DNA of 38,141 bases from G020353115 sp964481765 (GTDB taxonomy: Bacteria > Bacteroidota > Bacteroidia > Bacteroidales > VadinHA17). Of the stretch, positions 8,394 through 17,274 are shown in pieces; position 1 is the stretch's first letter; every line of letters begins with the position of its first letter. The position numbers and the translations under genes were made by a program. Location of the stretch: contig CAYZVJ010000020.1 of assembly GCA_964481765.1 (NCBI GenBank), forward strand, positions 1 to 38,141. Direction: 5' to 3'. The notes beneath the pieces were generated by a model that was not told the DNA's origin, ran no database searches, and saw only the letters and a list, made by a program, of their open reading frames with translations.

Positions 8394-8660
8394 ATGAGCC
8401 GATCACTAAAAAAAGGTCCTTTTATTGATTTTAAATTGGAAAAACGGGTTCTTGAACAAAACGAGTCAGGAAAGAAGTCGGTGGTAAAAACATGGTCGAG
8501 AAGATCGGTTATCTCTCCCGACTTTGTGGGACATACCATTGCAGTACATAATGGGAATAAATTCATCCCGGTATACATTACCGAAAATATGGTTGGACAT
8601 AAACTTGGAGAATTTGCTCCAACCCGCACCTGGAGAGGACATGGAGGAAAAGCCAGGTAA
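8394..8660 (+). CDS. rpsS: 30S ribosomal protein S19
   Basis: S19 lies in the 30S head next to S13 and helps form bridges with the 50S subunit. The 88-residue protein starts MSRSLKKGPFID and has the signature IAVHNGNKFIPVYITENMVG followed by HKLGEFAPTR. Length and order (rplB, rpsS, rplV) are standard. Confidence 0.98.
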   Translation: MSRSLKKGPFIDFKLEKRVLEQNESGKKSVVKTWSRRSVISPDFVGHTIAVHNGNKFIPVYITENMVGHKLGEFAPTRTWRGHGGKAR

Positions 8661-8688
8661 ATATTCATCGTGAAAAAATGAGCAGAAA

Positions 8689-9114
8689 ATGGGGGCACGT
8701 AAAAGAAACCGAGCAAATAAACTGAAAGAGGAGAGGAAAAACAAATTCTCAGCCACATTGAGAAATTGTCCTACCTCACCGAGGAAAATGCGCCTGGTGA
8801 CCGATATGATCCGGGGTGTTGAAGTAAATAAAGCACTCGATATGCTGAAATATAACCCGAAAGAGGCTTCCAATACACTTGAAAAAGTGCTTCTTTCAGC
8901 AATCGCTAACTGGCAGGCAAAAAATGAAGGGGTGCGGATAGAGGAGAGTAACCTCTATGTGAAAGAGATCTTTGTGAATCAGGCCAGAATATTGAAACGG
9001 CTGCGCCCCGCTCCGCAGGGAAGAGCTCACAGAATAAGAAAAAGATCAAACCATGTTACCGTGGTACTCGATAGTGCTCATGGTGCAGAAGAACATAAAA
9101 GCCAAAAGGAATAG
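8689..9114 (+). CDS. rplV: 50S ribosomal protein L22
   Basis: L22 lines the exit tunnel with a long beta hairpin. The 141-residue protein has the core RNCPTSPRKMRLVTDMIRG and the tunnel-hairpin region KRLRPAPQGRAHRIRKRSNH. It is longer than the roughly 110-residue E. coli form because of a basic N-terminal extension and an acidic C-terminal tail. I used the ATG at 8689 (MGARKRNRA); an out-of-frame ATG lies just upstream. Confidence 0.97.
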   Translation: MGARKRNRANKLKEERKNKFSATLRNCPTSPRKMRLVTDMIRGVEVNKALDMLKYNPKEASNTLEKVLLSAIANWQAKNEGVRIEESNLYVKEIFVNQARILKRLRPAPQGRAHRIRKRSNHVTVVLDSAHGAEEHKSQKE

Positions 9115-9120
9115 TAGTAA

Positions 9121-9816
9121 ATGGGACAAAAAGTAAATCCGATAGGAAACAGGTTAGGCATCATCAAAGGATGGGACTCCAATTGGTATGGCGGTAAAAA
9201 CTATGCCGATAAATTGATTGAGGATACAAAAATCAGAGAGTATCTGAATGTGCGTCTCGCAAAAGCCAGTATCTCAAAAATCGTTATTGAAAGAACCTTG
9301 AAACTGATAACGGTTACTGTCAATACCGCAAGACCCGGGATCATTATCGGAAAAGGAGGACAGGAGGTCGATAAGCTGAAAGAAGAGTTGAAGAATATTA
9401 CCAATAAAGAGGTGCAGATCAATATTTTTGAGGTAAAACGACCCGAACTGGATGCTACCATCGTTGCCAGTAATATTGCCCGTCAGATTGAAGGAAAAAT
9501 CTCTTACCGGAGAGCCATTAAAATGGCGATCGCCTCAACCATGAGAATGGGCGCCGAAGGAATAAAAGTACTTGTTTCCGGCCGTTTGGGAGGGGCTGAA
9601 ATGGCCCGTAACGAAACCTATAAGGAGGGCAGAATACCACTCCATACCTTTCGTGCAGATATCGATTATGCACTGGCCGAAGCACTCACAAAGGTGGGCC
9701 TTGTTGGTATTAAAGTGTGGATCTGTAATGGAGAAGTGTATGGGAAAAGAGACCTCTCTCCAAATATCGGTGCTAAAAGTGCCAAAACAAAAGGATTTAA
9801 AAAAAGAAGAAAATAA
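9121..9816 (+). CDS. rpsC: 30S ribosomal protein S3
   Basis: S3 is part of the mRNA entry channel. The 231-residue protein begins MGQKVNPIGNRLGI and contains the KH-domain GxxG loop in IIIGKGGQEVDKL, followed by the C-terminal domain with MRMGAEGIKVLVSGRLGGAE. A Lys-rich tail closes it. It lies six bases after rplV. Confidence 0.98.
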   Translation: MGQKVNPIGNRLGIIKGWDSNWYGGKNYADKLIEDTKIREYLNVRLAKASISKIVIERTLKLITVTVNTARPGIIIGKGGQEVDKLKEELKNITNKEVQINIFEVKRPELDATIVASNIARQIEGKISYRRAIKMAIASTMRMGAEGIKVLVSGRLGGAEMARNETYKEGRIPLHTFRADIDYALAEALTKVGLVGIKVWICNGEVYGKRDLSPNIGAKSAKTKGFKKRRK

Positions 9817-9858
9817 TCTGGTGAATCGTTGAAGGAGAAACCGCAATACCGATAACTG

Positions 9859-10287
9859 ATGTTACAACCGAAAAAAACAAAATACAGGAGACAGCAAAAG
9901 GGAAAAATGAAGGGAAACTCCCAAAGAGGGAACCAGTTGGCTTTTGGCTCCTTTGGGATTAAAGCCCTTGAAGAGGCTTGGATAACCGGTCGGCAAATTG
10001 AAGCTGCACGACAAGCCGTGACACGTCATATGAAACGTGAAGGACAGATATGGATCAGGATATTCCCCGATAAACCCATTACAAAAAAACCAGCTGAAGT
10101 TAGAATGGGAAAAGGGAAAGGAGCCCCGGAAGCATTCGTCGCTCCCATTACTCCCGGACGAATTATCCTCGAAGCCGAAGGCGTACCGTTTGAAATTGCT
10201 AAAGAAGCATTGCGTCTTGCTGCACAGAAATTGCCCATAACTACGAGATTTGTCGTCAGACGTGACTTTGTCTATAAATCCAGTTAA
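9859..10287 (+). CDS. rplP: 50S ribosomal protein L16
   Basis: L16 organises the A-site region of the 50S subunit. The 142-residue protein has the start MLQPKKTKYRR and the conserved AEVRMGKGKG loop, with R82 at the position hydroxylated by YcfD in E. coli. Length and order are typical. The gene stops two bases before the rpmC ATG. Confidence 0.98.
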   Translation: MLQPKKTKYRRQQKGKMKGNSQRGNQLAFGSFGIKALEEAWITGRQIEAARQAVTRHMKREGQIWIRIFPDKPITKKPAEVRMGKGKGAPEAFVAPITPGRIILEAEGVPFEIAKEALRLAAQKLPITTRFVVRRDFVYKSS

Positions 10288-10289
10288 TC

Positions 10290-10496
10290 ATGAAAACATC
10301 CGAGATCAGAGAACTGTCCATTAAGGAGATAGAAGAGAGACTTGATAATGAAAAACTTTTCCTGGTAAGGCAAAAGCTGAATCATGCTATATCTCCCCTG
10401 GATAATCCCATGAAAATCAAGGAGAGCCGCAGGAATGTAGCCAGGCTGAAGACCATACTACAACAGAAAAAAATAAACGAACAAACTAAAAGTTAA
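10290..10496 (+). CDS. rpmC: 50S ribosomal protein L29
   Basis: L29 is a small two-helix protein at the tunnel exit beside L23. The 68-residue sequence MKTSEIRELSIKEIEERL and the later ESRRNVARLKTIL helix are typical. It is placed between rplP and rpsQ as in most bacteria. Confidence 0.96.
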   Translation: MKTSEIRELSIKEIEERLDNEKLFLVRQKLNHAISPLDNPMKIKESRRNVARLKTILQQKKINEQTKS

Positions 10497-10504
10497 TCTC
10501 CAAG

Positions 10505-10762
10505 ATGGAAAATAGAAATATACGGAAAGAACGAACAGGAATCGTGGTGAGTAAAAAGATGCAAAAATCAGTTGTTGTTGCCGTGAAACGAAAAGTGAAA
10601 CACCCCATCTATGGGAAGTTTGTGAATAAAACAAACCGCTTCTTTGTCCATGATGAAGAAAATTCCTGCAACGTTGGAGATACAGTGAAAATAATGGAAA
10701 CCAGACCGTTGAGTAAAAATAAAAGCTGGCGGTTAGTGCAAATCATTGAAAGGGCTAAATAG
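10505..10762 (+). CDS. rpsQ: 30S ribosomal protein S17
   Basis: S17 is an OB-fold primary binder of 16S rRNA. The 85-residue protein shows KERTGIVVSKKMQKSVVVAV, then KHPIYGKFVNKTNRFFVHDE and GDTVKIMETRPLSKNKSWRL, all family hallmarks. It ends two bases before rplN. Confidence 0.97.
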   Translation: MENRNIRKERTGIVVSKKMQKSVVVAVKRKVKHPIYGKFVNKTNRFFVHDEENSCNVGDTVKIMETRPLSKNKSWRLVQIIERAK

Positions 10763-10764
10763 TC

Positions 10765-11130
10765 ATGATACAGCAAGAAAGCAGATTGGCAGTAGCTGAC
10801 AACAGTGGAGCAAAAGAAGTACTGTGTATACGTGTTCTGGGTGGAACAGGTAAACGGTACGCTTCGGTGGGTGATAAGGTTGTCGTAACCGTAAAATCGG
10901 CTATGCCCTCCGGTGAAGCAAAAAAAGGAATGGTTAGTAAAGCAGTGGTGGTGAGGACTAAAAAAGAAATCCGAAGAACGGATGGCTCCTATATCCGTTT
11001 CGATGATAATGCTGTGGTCCTGTTAAATAACCTGGACGAAATCAGGGGTACACGAATCTTTGGACCGGTTCCAAGAGAATTACGCGATCGCTATATGAAA
11101 ATCATATCATTGGCACCGGAAGTGCTGTAA
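10765..11130 (+). CDS. rplN: 50S ribosomal protein L14
   Basis: L14 sits at the subunit interface and forms an intersubunit bridge. The 121-residue protein has MIQQESRLAVADNSGAKEV, the region RTDGSYIRFDDNAVVLLN and the conserved end MKIISLAPEVL. No anomaly is seen. Confidence 0.98.
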   Translation: MIQQESRLAVADNSGAKEVLCIRVLGGTGKRYASVGDKVVVTVKSAMPSGEAKKGMVSKAVVVRTKKEIRRTDGSYIRFDDNAVVLLNNLDEIRGTRIFGPVPRELRDRYMKIISLAPEVL

Positions 11131-11147
11131 TTTCAAAATTTTGTCGA

Positions 11148-11471
11148 ATGAGTAAAAAAAGACATATTAAAAAGGGTGATGCTGTTATCGTGATTTCCGG
11201 AGAATATAAGGGACAACAGGGAAGAGTGCTCGAAGTATCCGTTGATGAAAACAGAGCCATTGTGGAAGGTGTGAATATGGTTTTGAAACACACCAAACCC
11301 AATGCACAAAATCCCCAGGGAGGAATCATTAAAAAGGAGACCTATATTCATCTCTCCAACCTGCTCCCGGTGGATCCTTCCTCCGGAAAACCTACGCGTG
11401 TTGGAAGAAGAGTAAATGATAAGAATAAATTAGTGCGTTATGCTAAAAAATCAGGAGAGGAGATTAAGTAA
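11148..11471 (+). CDS. rplX: 50S ribosomal protein L24
   Basis: L24 initiates 50S assembly at the 5' domain of 23S rRNA. The 107-residue protein has the KOW motif in IKKGDAVIVISGEYKGQQG and the later VNMVLKHTKPNAQNPQGGI. Its stop overlaps the rplE start (TAATG at 11469-11473), the second such coupling in this operon. Confidence 0.97.
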   Translation: MSKKRHIKKGDAVIVISGEYKGQQGRVLEVSVDENRAIVEGVNMVLKHTKPNAQNPQGGIIKKETYIHLSNLLPVDPSSGKPTRVGRRVNDKNKLVRYAKKSGEEIK

Positions 11472-12028
11472 TGGATTACGTGCCAGCTTTAAAGATACAG
11501 TATAAGGAAAAAATTATCCCTGCGTTAAAAAAGGAATTCAATTACCGGTCAGTAATGCAGGTTCCCCGACTTCAGAAAATTGTGATAAATCAGGGAATCG
11601 GACAGGCTGTCGCTGATAAAAAACTGGTTGATATCGGTGTGGAAGAATTAACAGCTATCACCGGACAGAAAGCAGTGCAAACCGTGTCGTCCAAAGATAT
11701 CGCAAACTTCAAATTGAGAAAGAAAATGCCGATCGGGGTAACCGTTACATTGCGGTCTGACAAAATGTATGAATTTCTTGAACGCCTGATAAATGTCGCT
11801 CTTCCAAGGATCAGAGACTTTAAGGGAGTGAATAGCAAATTGGATGGAAGAGGAAATTATACACTCGGTATTACCGAACAAATCATTTTTCAGGAGATCG
11901 ATATCGATAAAATAAATAAAATAATGGGACTTCAAATTACCTTTGTTACAAATGCAAAGACAGATGAAGAAGGATTTGCCCTATTGAGGGAATTTGGATT
12001 ACCCTTTAAAGCACAAAAAGTTAGCTAA
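11471..12028 (+). CDS. rplE: 50S ribosomal protein L5
   Basis: L5 binds 5S rRNA and touches the P-site tRNA. The 185-residue protein carries MQVPRLQKIVINQGIGQA, the central segment KKMPIGVTVTLR and the conserved RDFKGVNSKLDGRGNYTLG. The start codon overlaps the rplX stop by one base. Confidence 0.98.
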   Translation: MDYVPALKIQYKEKIIPALKKEFNYRSVMQVPRLQKIVINQGIGQAVADKKLVDIGVEELTAITGQKAVQTVSSKDIANFKLRKKMPIGVTVTLRSDKMYEFLERLINVALPRIRDFKGVNSKLDGRGNYTLGITEQIIFQEIDIDKINKIMGLQITFVTNAKTDEEGFALLREFGLPFKAQKVS

Positions 12029-12029
12029 T

Positions 12030-12299
12030 ATGGCAAAAGAATCAATGAAAGCAAGGGAGGTGAAACGCCTCAAGATGGTGAATCAATATACGGATAAAAG
12101 AAACAGACTGAAAGCAGAAGGAGATTATGTCGGACTAAGCCGCCTGCCGCGTAATTCAAATCCCAACCGACTGCATAATCGCTGCAAAATTACAGGCAGA
12201 CCAAAAGGCTATATGCGGCAGTTCGGATTGAGCAGAATTACCTTCAGGGAGATGGCTTCTGCCGGACTGATTCCGGGAATTAAAAAGGCAAGCTGGTAA
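12030..12299 (+). CDS. rpsN: 30S ribosomal protein S14, zinc-independent form
   Basis: S14 is a 30S head protein. I start it at the ATG at 12030 (MAKESMKAREVKR, 89 residues), one base after the rplE stop; an upstream in-frame start would lie inside rplE. It is the long form without the CxxC zinc ribbon: the motif NPNRLHNRCKITGRPKGY holds a single Cys. The conserved C terminus LIPGIKKASW is present. Together with S4 and L36 of this window it makes a zinc-free set. Confidence 0.96.
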   Translation: MAKESMKAREVKRLKMVNQYTDKRNRLKAEGDYVGLSRLPRNSNPNRLHNRCKITGRPKGYMRQFGLSRITFREMASAGLIPGIKKASW

Positions 12300-12359
12300 A
12301 CGGAGTTGTTGAATCGTTAAGAAATAGTTGATCGGAAAATTAATTCAAAACAGTTAGAA

Positions 12360-12755
12360 ATGACAGACCCTATTGCAGATTATTTAACGCGAGTCAGAAA
12401 TGCAATTATGGCAAAGCATAAGGTGGTGGAAATTCCGGCATCGAACCTGAAAAAAGAGATAACCAAAATTCTCTATGAAAAGGGGTATATCCTGAGCTAT
12501 AAATTTGAAGAGGATGACCTGCAAGGGAAGATCAGAATAGCGTTGAAATATCATCCGCAAACAAAGATGCCGGCAATCAAATCAATGAAAAGAATCAGCA
12601 GACCAGGCTTGCGTAAATATGCCGGAGCAGATAAACTCCCCAGGGTGTTGAATGGTTTAGGCATTGCTATCCTTTCTACTTCCCGGGGTGTGATGACAGA
12701 TAAAGAAGCAAGAACTTTAAAAATTGGTGGCGAAGTATTGTGTTATGTACATTAA
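12360..12755 (+). CDS. rpsH: 30S ribosomal protein S8
   Basis: S8 is a primary 16S rRNA binder in the central domain and the classical repressor of the spc operon in E. coli. The 131-residue protein has MTDPIADYLTRVRNAIMA and the end motif GIAILSTSRGVMTDKEAR. A 60-nt spacer before it is longer than most in this operon; no confident hairpin or promoter was seen there. Confidence 0.97.
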   Translation: MTDPIADYLTRVRNAIMAKHKVVEIPASNLKKEITKILYEKGYILSYKFEEDDLQGKIRIALKYHPQTKMPAIKSMKRISRPGLRKYAGADKLPRVLNGLGIAILSTSRGVMTDKEARTLKIGGEVLCYVH

Positions 12756-12774
12756 CCGTTGGAGGAAATAGATT

Positions 12775-13329
12775 ATGTCACGTATAGGAAATCTACCCAT
12801 TGAAATACCCGAAGGCGTTACCATCTCTGTAAATGATAAGAACCTGGTAACCGTTAAAGGACCACTGGGTGAACTGAACCAGCTGGTTGACCGGGAAATT
12901 AAAGTAGCGGTAGAAGGAAATGAGTGTAAATTGAAGCGGCCATCTGAAATAAAACGCCATAAATCATTACATGGCCTTTACAGATCATTGATAAACAATA
13001 TGGTAATCGGGGTCTCTCAGGGATATACGATCCAACAGGAACTGGTAGGGGTGGGCTTTAGAGCCGAAGCAAAAGGACAAATGCTTGAGATGTCACTGGG
13101 CTTTTCACACGATATCGTCATTGAATTACCTCCGGAAGTGAACGTTGAAACAAAGACCGAAAGGAGAAGCAATCCTGTGATCACCTTGACCAGCATCGAT
13201 AAACAATTGTTAGGGCACATAGCATCAAAGATCCGTTCACTCAGGCCACCTGAACCCTATAAAGGAAAGGGAATAAAATATATTGGTGAACACATTAGAA
13301 GAAAAGCAGGAAAAGCTGCAAGCGTTTAA
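12775..13329 (+). CDS. rplF: 50S ribosomal protein L6
   Basis: L6 lies near the sarcin-ricin loop where translation factors bind. The 184-residue protein has MSRIGNLPIEIPEGV, the second-domain motif LVGVGFRAEAKGQMLEMSLG and the C-terminal signature RPPEPYKGKGIKYIGE. A GGAGG stretch lies just upstream of the ATG, one of the few Shine-Dalgarno-like sites in the operon. Confidence 0.98.
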   Translation: MSRIGNLPIEIPEGVTISVNDKNLVTVKGPLGELNQLVDREIKVAVEGNECKLKRPSEIKRHKSLHGLYRSLINNMVIGVSQGYTIQQELVGVGFRAEAKGQMLEMSLGFSHDIVIELPPEVNVETKTERRSNPVITLTSIDKQLLGHIASKIRSLRPPEPYKGKGIKYIGEHIRRKAGKAASV

Positions 13330-13347
13330 TCCATCGATTTGAAAATT

Positions 13348-13707
13348 ATGACATTAACGAAACTAGAGAGACGGAAAAGGATCAGAAAAAGGATCAGAAA
13401 AAAAATCGCCGGAACAACAAATCATCTACGGTTGAGTGTTTTTAGAAGCAACAAGCAGATCTATGCCCAGGTAATCAATGACCTGGAGGGAAAAACCATG
13501 GCATCAGCCTCTTCGCTCGAGAAACCCGTCGCCGAAAAAAAGGGAATAACAAAAACTGAACAGGCCCGGTTGGTTGGAAAACTGATCGCTGAAAAATCAT
13601 TGAAAGCGGGAATTTCTGATGTTGTTTTCGATAGGGGAGGATACCTCTATCATGGAAGGGTAAAATCATTAGCCGAAGCCGCAAGAGAAGGCGGTCTAAA
13701 ATTTTAA
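13348..13707 (+). CDS. rplR: 50S ribosomal protein L18
   Basis: L18 binds 5S rRNA together with L5. I chose the ATG at 13348 (MTLTKLERRKRIRKRIRKKI, 119 residues) rather than an in-frame TTG three codons upstream, because it matches the usual family start. The motif HLRLSVFRSNKQIYAQVIND and the end FDRGGYLYHGRVKSLAEAAR are typical. A 12-nt direct repeat at about 13379-13402 encodes the repeated basic segment near the N terminus. Confidence 0.96.
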   Translation: MTLTKLERRKRIRKRIRKKIAGTTNHLRLSVFRSNKQIYAQVINDLEGKTMASASSLEKPVAEKKGITKTEQARLVGKLIAEKSLKAGISDVVFDRGGYLYHGRVKSLAEAAREGGLKF

Positions 13708-13713
13708 GATATT

Positions 13714-14229
13714 ATGTCAAACGGTATTCGTAAAGTAAAAACGAGCGATCTGGAACTGAAGGATAGATTGGTTAGTATTCAGAGGGTTACAAAAGTGACA
13801 AAAGGTGGAAGAACCTTTAGCTTCTCCGCAATTGTTGTCGTGGGTAATGAAGATGGAATTGTCGGATATGGATTGGGAAAAGCCAATGAAGTAACCACTG
13901 CCATTGCAAAAGGAGTGGAAGATGCAAAGAAAAATCTGATCAAAGTGCCAGTCTATAAAGGAACAATCCCTCATGAACAGACCGCTAAATATGGTGGAGC
14001 ACGCGTGTTTCTTAAACCGGCTTCAGAAGGTACAGGCGTTAAGGCTGGCGGAGCAATGCGCGCCGTGTTGGAAAGTGTCGGAATAGTTAATGTCCTGGCA
14101 AAATCAAAAGGATCGTCAAACCCGCATAACCTCGTGAAAGCAACATTTGCTGCATTGCTGGAACTGCGTGATGTATCCACTGTATCACAACAACGCGGAG
14201 TCTCTGTTGAACAAGTTTTTAACGGTTAA
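13714..14229 (+). CDS. rpsE: 30S ribosomal protein S5
   Basis: S5 contributes to the mRNA entry channel and to decoding accuracy. The 171-residue protein shows the dsRNA-binding-type N-terminal region VTKGGRTFSFSAIVVVGN and the C-terminal region GTGVKAGGAMRAVLESVG followed by KSKGSSNPHNLVKATF. Length and position are standard. Confidence 0.98.
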   Translation: MSNGIRKVKTSDLELKDRLVSIQRVTKVTKGGRTFSFSAIVVVGNEDGIVGYGLGKANEVTTAIAKGVEDAKKNLIKVPVYKGTIPHEQTAKYGGARVFLKPASEGTGVKAGGAMRAVLESVGIVNVLAKSKGSSNPHNLVKATFAALLELRDVSTVSQQRGVSVEQVFNG

Positions 14230-14240
14230 AAATTTTGATT

Positions 14241-14423
14241 ATGCCGAAAATCAGGGTAACCCAGGTGAAAAGTAAAATAGGGAGTTCAAAACGACAGAAA
14301 AGAACGCTTGAAGCCCTTGGTCTGAGAAAAATCAATGGTGCGGTTGAGGTGGAAGCCTCCCCTCAGATCGTGGGAATGGTGAATAAGGTGAAACACCTTG
14401 TAAAGGTTGAAGAGTTGAAGTAA
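14241..14423 (+). CDS. rpmD: 50S ribosomal protein L30
   Basis: L30 is a small peripheral 50S protein. The ATG at 14241 gives MPKIRVTQVKSKIGSSKRQK, 60 residues, the family length; a TTG two codons upstream is less likely. The motif LEALGLRKINGAVEVE matches the family. Confidence 0.95.
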   Translation: MPKIRVTQVKSKIGSSKRQKRTLEALGLRKINGAVEVEASPQIVGMVNKVKHLVKVEELK

Positions 14424-14445
14424 TTATACAATTTATTCAGAAGAC

Positions 14446-14892
14446 ATGGATTTAAGTAACTTAAAACCAGCAAAGGGATCCGTAAAAAAGGTGAAACGAA
14501 TCGGAAGAGGCGAAGGCTCCGGTAAAGGTGGAACCGCTACACGCGGTCATAAAGGCCAGAAATCCAGGTCCGGATACTCGAAAAAGCTGGGATTTGAAGG
14601 CGGCCAGATGCCACTGCATCGCAGGATCCCCAAATACGGTTTTAAAAATATCAACCGGACTGAGTATAAAGCAATAAACATCGATACTATTCAGAAACTT
14701 GCTGAGACAAAAGGATTGAAAAAAATTGATATTAATACATTGATCGATGCCGGATTAGTTTCTAAAAACAGACTCGTTAAGATATTGGGCAAGGGAGAGT
14801 TGACACTTAAACTGGAGGTTGAGGCACACGCCTTTTCCAAATCCGCTATAGAAGCAATTGAGGCGAAGGAAGGAACAGCCGTAAAAATATAA
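14446..14892 (+). CDS. rplO: 50S ribosomal protein L15
   Basis: L15 is a late 50S assembly protein. The 148-residue sequence has the glycine-rich basic N-terminal segment (KKVKRIGRGEGSGKGGTATR) and the motif GFEGGQMPLHRRIPKYGFKN. It ends with a compact C-terminal domain. secY starts five bases after its stop. Confidence 0.97.
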   Translation: MDLSNLKPAKGSVKKVKRIGRGEGSGKGGTATRGHKGQKSRSGYSKKLGFEGGQMPLHRRIPKYGFKNINRTEYKAINIDTIQKLAETKGLKKIDINTLIDAGLVSKNRLVKILGKGELTLKLEVEAHAFSKSAIEAIEAKEGTAVKI

Positions 14893-14897
14893 GATGA

Positions 14898-16232
14898 ATG
14901 AAATCGTTTATTGAAACTTTAAAAAACATTTTTAAAATTGAAGACCTGCGAACCAGGATCCTCTATACCCTGGGAATTCTCCTGATCTACCGGTTGGGTA
15001 AATACATTACACTCCCTGGTGTTGACCCTTCCCAGCTCGGACAGCTTCAGCAACAAACATCACAGGGATTGTTGAGCTTGCTCGACATGTTCTCCGGAGG
15101 TGCTTTCTCACAGGCATCCGTGTTTGCACTCGGGATCATGCCCTACATCTCAGCTTCCATTGTTGTACAGCTTCTGGGTATTGCAGTTCCCTATTTCCAG
15201 AGACTCCAGAAAGAGGGTGAGAGCGGACGAAGGAAAATAAACCAGATCACCCGATACCTTACCGTGGGTATTTTGTTTCTCCAGGCACCGGGATACCTCG
15301 CAAACCTTCATGCCCAGTTGCCCGCTACGGCATTTGTGATGAAAGGAACATTCTTTACCGTCTCCTCTGTGATCATACTTACCTCAGGAACAATGTTTGT
15401 CATGTGGCTGGGTGAGAAAATCACCGATAAAGGAATCGGTAACGGGATCTCACTGATCATCATGATTGGAATTATCGCACGATTACCCTTTGCACTGACA
15501 GCAGAATTTGGCTCCCGGCTTGAAGGTGCCGGAGGATTGGTGGCATTCCTTCTCGAAATGGTATTCCTCTTTATCATTATACTGTGTACCATCCTGTTGG
15601 TCCAGGGAACAAGGAGAATCCCGGTTCAGTATGCTAAACGAATTGTGGGGAATAAACAATACGGGGGTGTAAGACAATATATCCCCCTGAAAGTTAATGC
15701 AGCAGGCGTAATGCCAATTATTTTTGCTCAGGCAATCATGATGCTGCCGCTCGTTGTCATTGGATATGCCAGTGATAAAATGTCAGGCTTCGCTGCTGCA
15801 TTTTCAAACATGTATGGGTTCTGGTATAGCCTGGTATTCGCTATTTTGATCATTCTGTTTACCTACTTCTATACCGCAATTACCATCAATCCAACGCAGA
15901 TGGCAGAGGATATGAAAAAGAACGGAGGATTTATTCCGGGTGTCAAGCCGGGAAGAAAAACCGTTGAGTTTCTTGATAATATCATGTCCAGGATAACCCT
16001 TCCGGGATCGATCTTCCTGGCTATCGTTGCCATATTGCCAACTTTTGCGGTGAACATGGGAGTAACCGGTCGATTTGCACAGTTCTATGGCGGTACGTCC
16101 CTTCTTATTCTGGTGGGTGTGGTTCTTGATACCTTGCAACAAATTGAAAGCCACCTGCTAATGAGACACTATGACGGATTGATGAAATCCGGAAGGATTA
16201 AAGGAAGAGCAGGTAGTGCAGCTGCTATATAA
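14898..16232 (+). CDS. secY: Preprotein translocase subunit SecY
   Basis: SecY is the channel of the Sec translocon in the inner membrane. The 444-residue protein has the expected series of about ten hydrophobic helices, the plug-region motif LLSLLDMFSGGAFSQASVFA, and the conserved cytosolic loop with GVRQYIPLKVNAAGVMPIIF. The tail RIKGRAGSAAAI is typical. Two ATGs lie close together at 14894 and 14898; only the second is in frame. Confidence 0.98.
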   Translation: MKSFIETLKNIFKIEDLRTRILYTLGILLIYRLGKYITLPGVDPSQLGQLQQQTSQGLLSLLDMFSGGAFSQASVFALGIMPYISASIVVQLLGIAVPYFQRLQKEGESGRRKINQITRYLTVGILFLQAPGYLANLHAQLPATAFVMKGTFFTVSSVIILTSGTMFVMWLGEKITDKGIGNGISLIIMIGIIARLPFALTAEFGSRLEGAGGLVAFLLEMVFLFIIILCTILLVQGTRRIPVQYAKRIVGNKQYGGVRQYIPLKVNAAGVMPIIFAQAIMMLPLVVIGYASDKMSGFAAAFSNMYGFWYSLVFAILIILFTYFYTAITINPTQMAEDMKKNGGFIPGVKPGRKTVEFLDNIMSRITLPGSIFLAIVAILPTFAVNMGVTGRFAQFYGGTSLLILVGVVLDTLQQIESHLLMRHYDGLMKSGRIKGRAGSAAAI

Positions 16233-16253
16233 TATTTGAAATCTGGTTCTTTG

Positions 16254-17027
16254 ATGATACTGATTAAAACAGAGGAGGAAATTGAACGATTGAGGGAAAG
16301 CAATATCCTGGTTTCCAGAACACTTGCCGAAATGGCAAAACTGATCAAACCGGGAATAACTACCCTTTTCCTCGACACGGTGGCCGAAACGTTTATCCGG
16401 GACCATTACGGTATCCCCGGATTCAAAGGGTATAACGGTTTCCCAAATACACTCTGTACATCAGTCAATGAACAGGTAGTGCATGGTATACCCTCCTCTT
16501 ATCGGTTGAAAGAAGGCGATATTTTGTCCATTGATTGTGGAGTGATACTCAATGACTATTATGGCGATACAGCCTTTACTTTCCCGGTGGGTGACCTTGA
16601 TGATGATGTCGCCAGACTGCTGAGATATACCAGGGAAGCACTGGAAAAAGGAGTTGAAAATGCGGTGGAAGGTAAACGGATCGGAGATATCGGATATGCA
16701 ATCCAGAATCACGCTGAAAGCGGAGGATTCTCAGTGGTGAGAGAAATGGTAGGGCATGGACTGGGAAAAAAATTGCACGAACCACCCGAAGTACCCAATT
16801 ATGGCAAAAGAGGCCAGGGTATAAAGTTGGTTAAAGGGTTGGTAATCTGTATCGAACCCATGATTAACCTGGGATTGCGAAACATTGTTCAGGATAACGA
16901 CGGCTGGACCATAAAAACGGTGGACAGCAAACCCTCGGCTCATTTCGAATATGCCGTGGCTGTCGACAGAAATGAAGCCGATGTCCTGTCAACATTTGAT
17001 TTTATTGATGATATTTTAAAAAATTAA
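16254..17027 (+). CDS. map: Type I methionine aminopeptidase
   Basis: This cytosolic metalloenzyme removes the initiator methionine from nascent proteins. The ATG at 16254 (MILIKTEEEIERLRESN) gives 257 residues; an upstream TTG in frame is less likely. The metal ligands are recognisable: Asp in SIDCGVILNDYYGDTAF (two of them), His in GHGLGKKLHEPPEVPNYG, Glu in VICIEPMI, and the final Glu in HFEYAVAV. It sits between secY and infA without an intervening adk. Confidence 0.97.
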   Translation: MILIKTEEEIERLRESNILVSRTLAEMAKLIKPGITTLFLDTVAETFIRDHYGIPGFKGYNGFPNTLCTSVNEQVVHGIPSSYRLKEGDILSIDCGVILNDYYGDTAFTFPVGDLDDDVARLLRYTREALEKGVENAVEGKRIGDIGYAIQNHAESGGFSVVREMVGHGLGKKLHEPPEVPNYGKRGQGIKLVKGLVICIEPMINLGLRNIVQDNDGWTIKTVDSKPSAHFEYAVAVDRNEADVLSTFDFIDDILKN

Positions 17028-17039
17028 GAAGATCTCAAT

Positions 17040-17258
17040 ATGGCAAAACAACCCTCAATTGAGCAGGATGGAACCATCATCGAAGCCTTGTCAAATGCAA
17101 TGTTTCGGGTGGAACTTGAAAATGGACATGTTATTACCGCTCATATTTCCGGCAAGATGAGGATGCATTATATTAAAATCCTTCCCGGAGACAAAGTTAA
17201 AGTGGAGATGTCTCCCTATGACCTGTCCAAAGGAAGAATCACATTCAGATATAAATAA
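17040..17258 (+). CDS. infA: Translation initiation factor IF-1
   Basis: IF-1 is an OB-fold protein that blocks the A site during initiation. The 72-residue sequence MAKQPSIEQDGTIIEALSNA, the motif NGHVITAHISGKMRMHYIKI and the end DLSKGRITFRYK are diagnostic. It is followed 16 nt later by rpmJ. Confidence 0.98.
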   Translation: MAKQPSIEQDGTIIEALSNAMFRVELENGHVITAHISGKMRMHYIKILPGDKVKVEMSPYDLSKGRITFRYK

Positions 17259-17274
17259 CAGAATTGTTCAGATT

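Noticed and set aside
7970..8758. Open frame of 262 codons antisense to rplB, rpsS and rplV
   Set aside because: It crosses three well-supported ribosomal genes and encodes a Ser/Phe/Pro-rich product typical of antisense frames.
13379..13402. Tandem 12-nt repeat in rplR
   Set aside because: It encodes the basic Arg/Lys/Ile N-terminal repeat that L18 proteins normally have.
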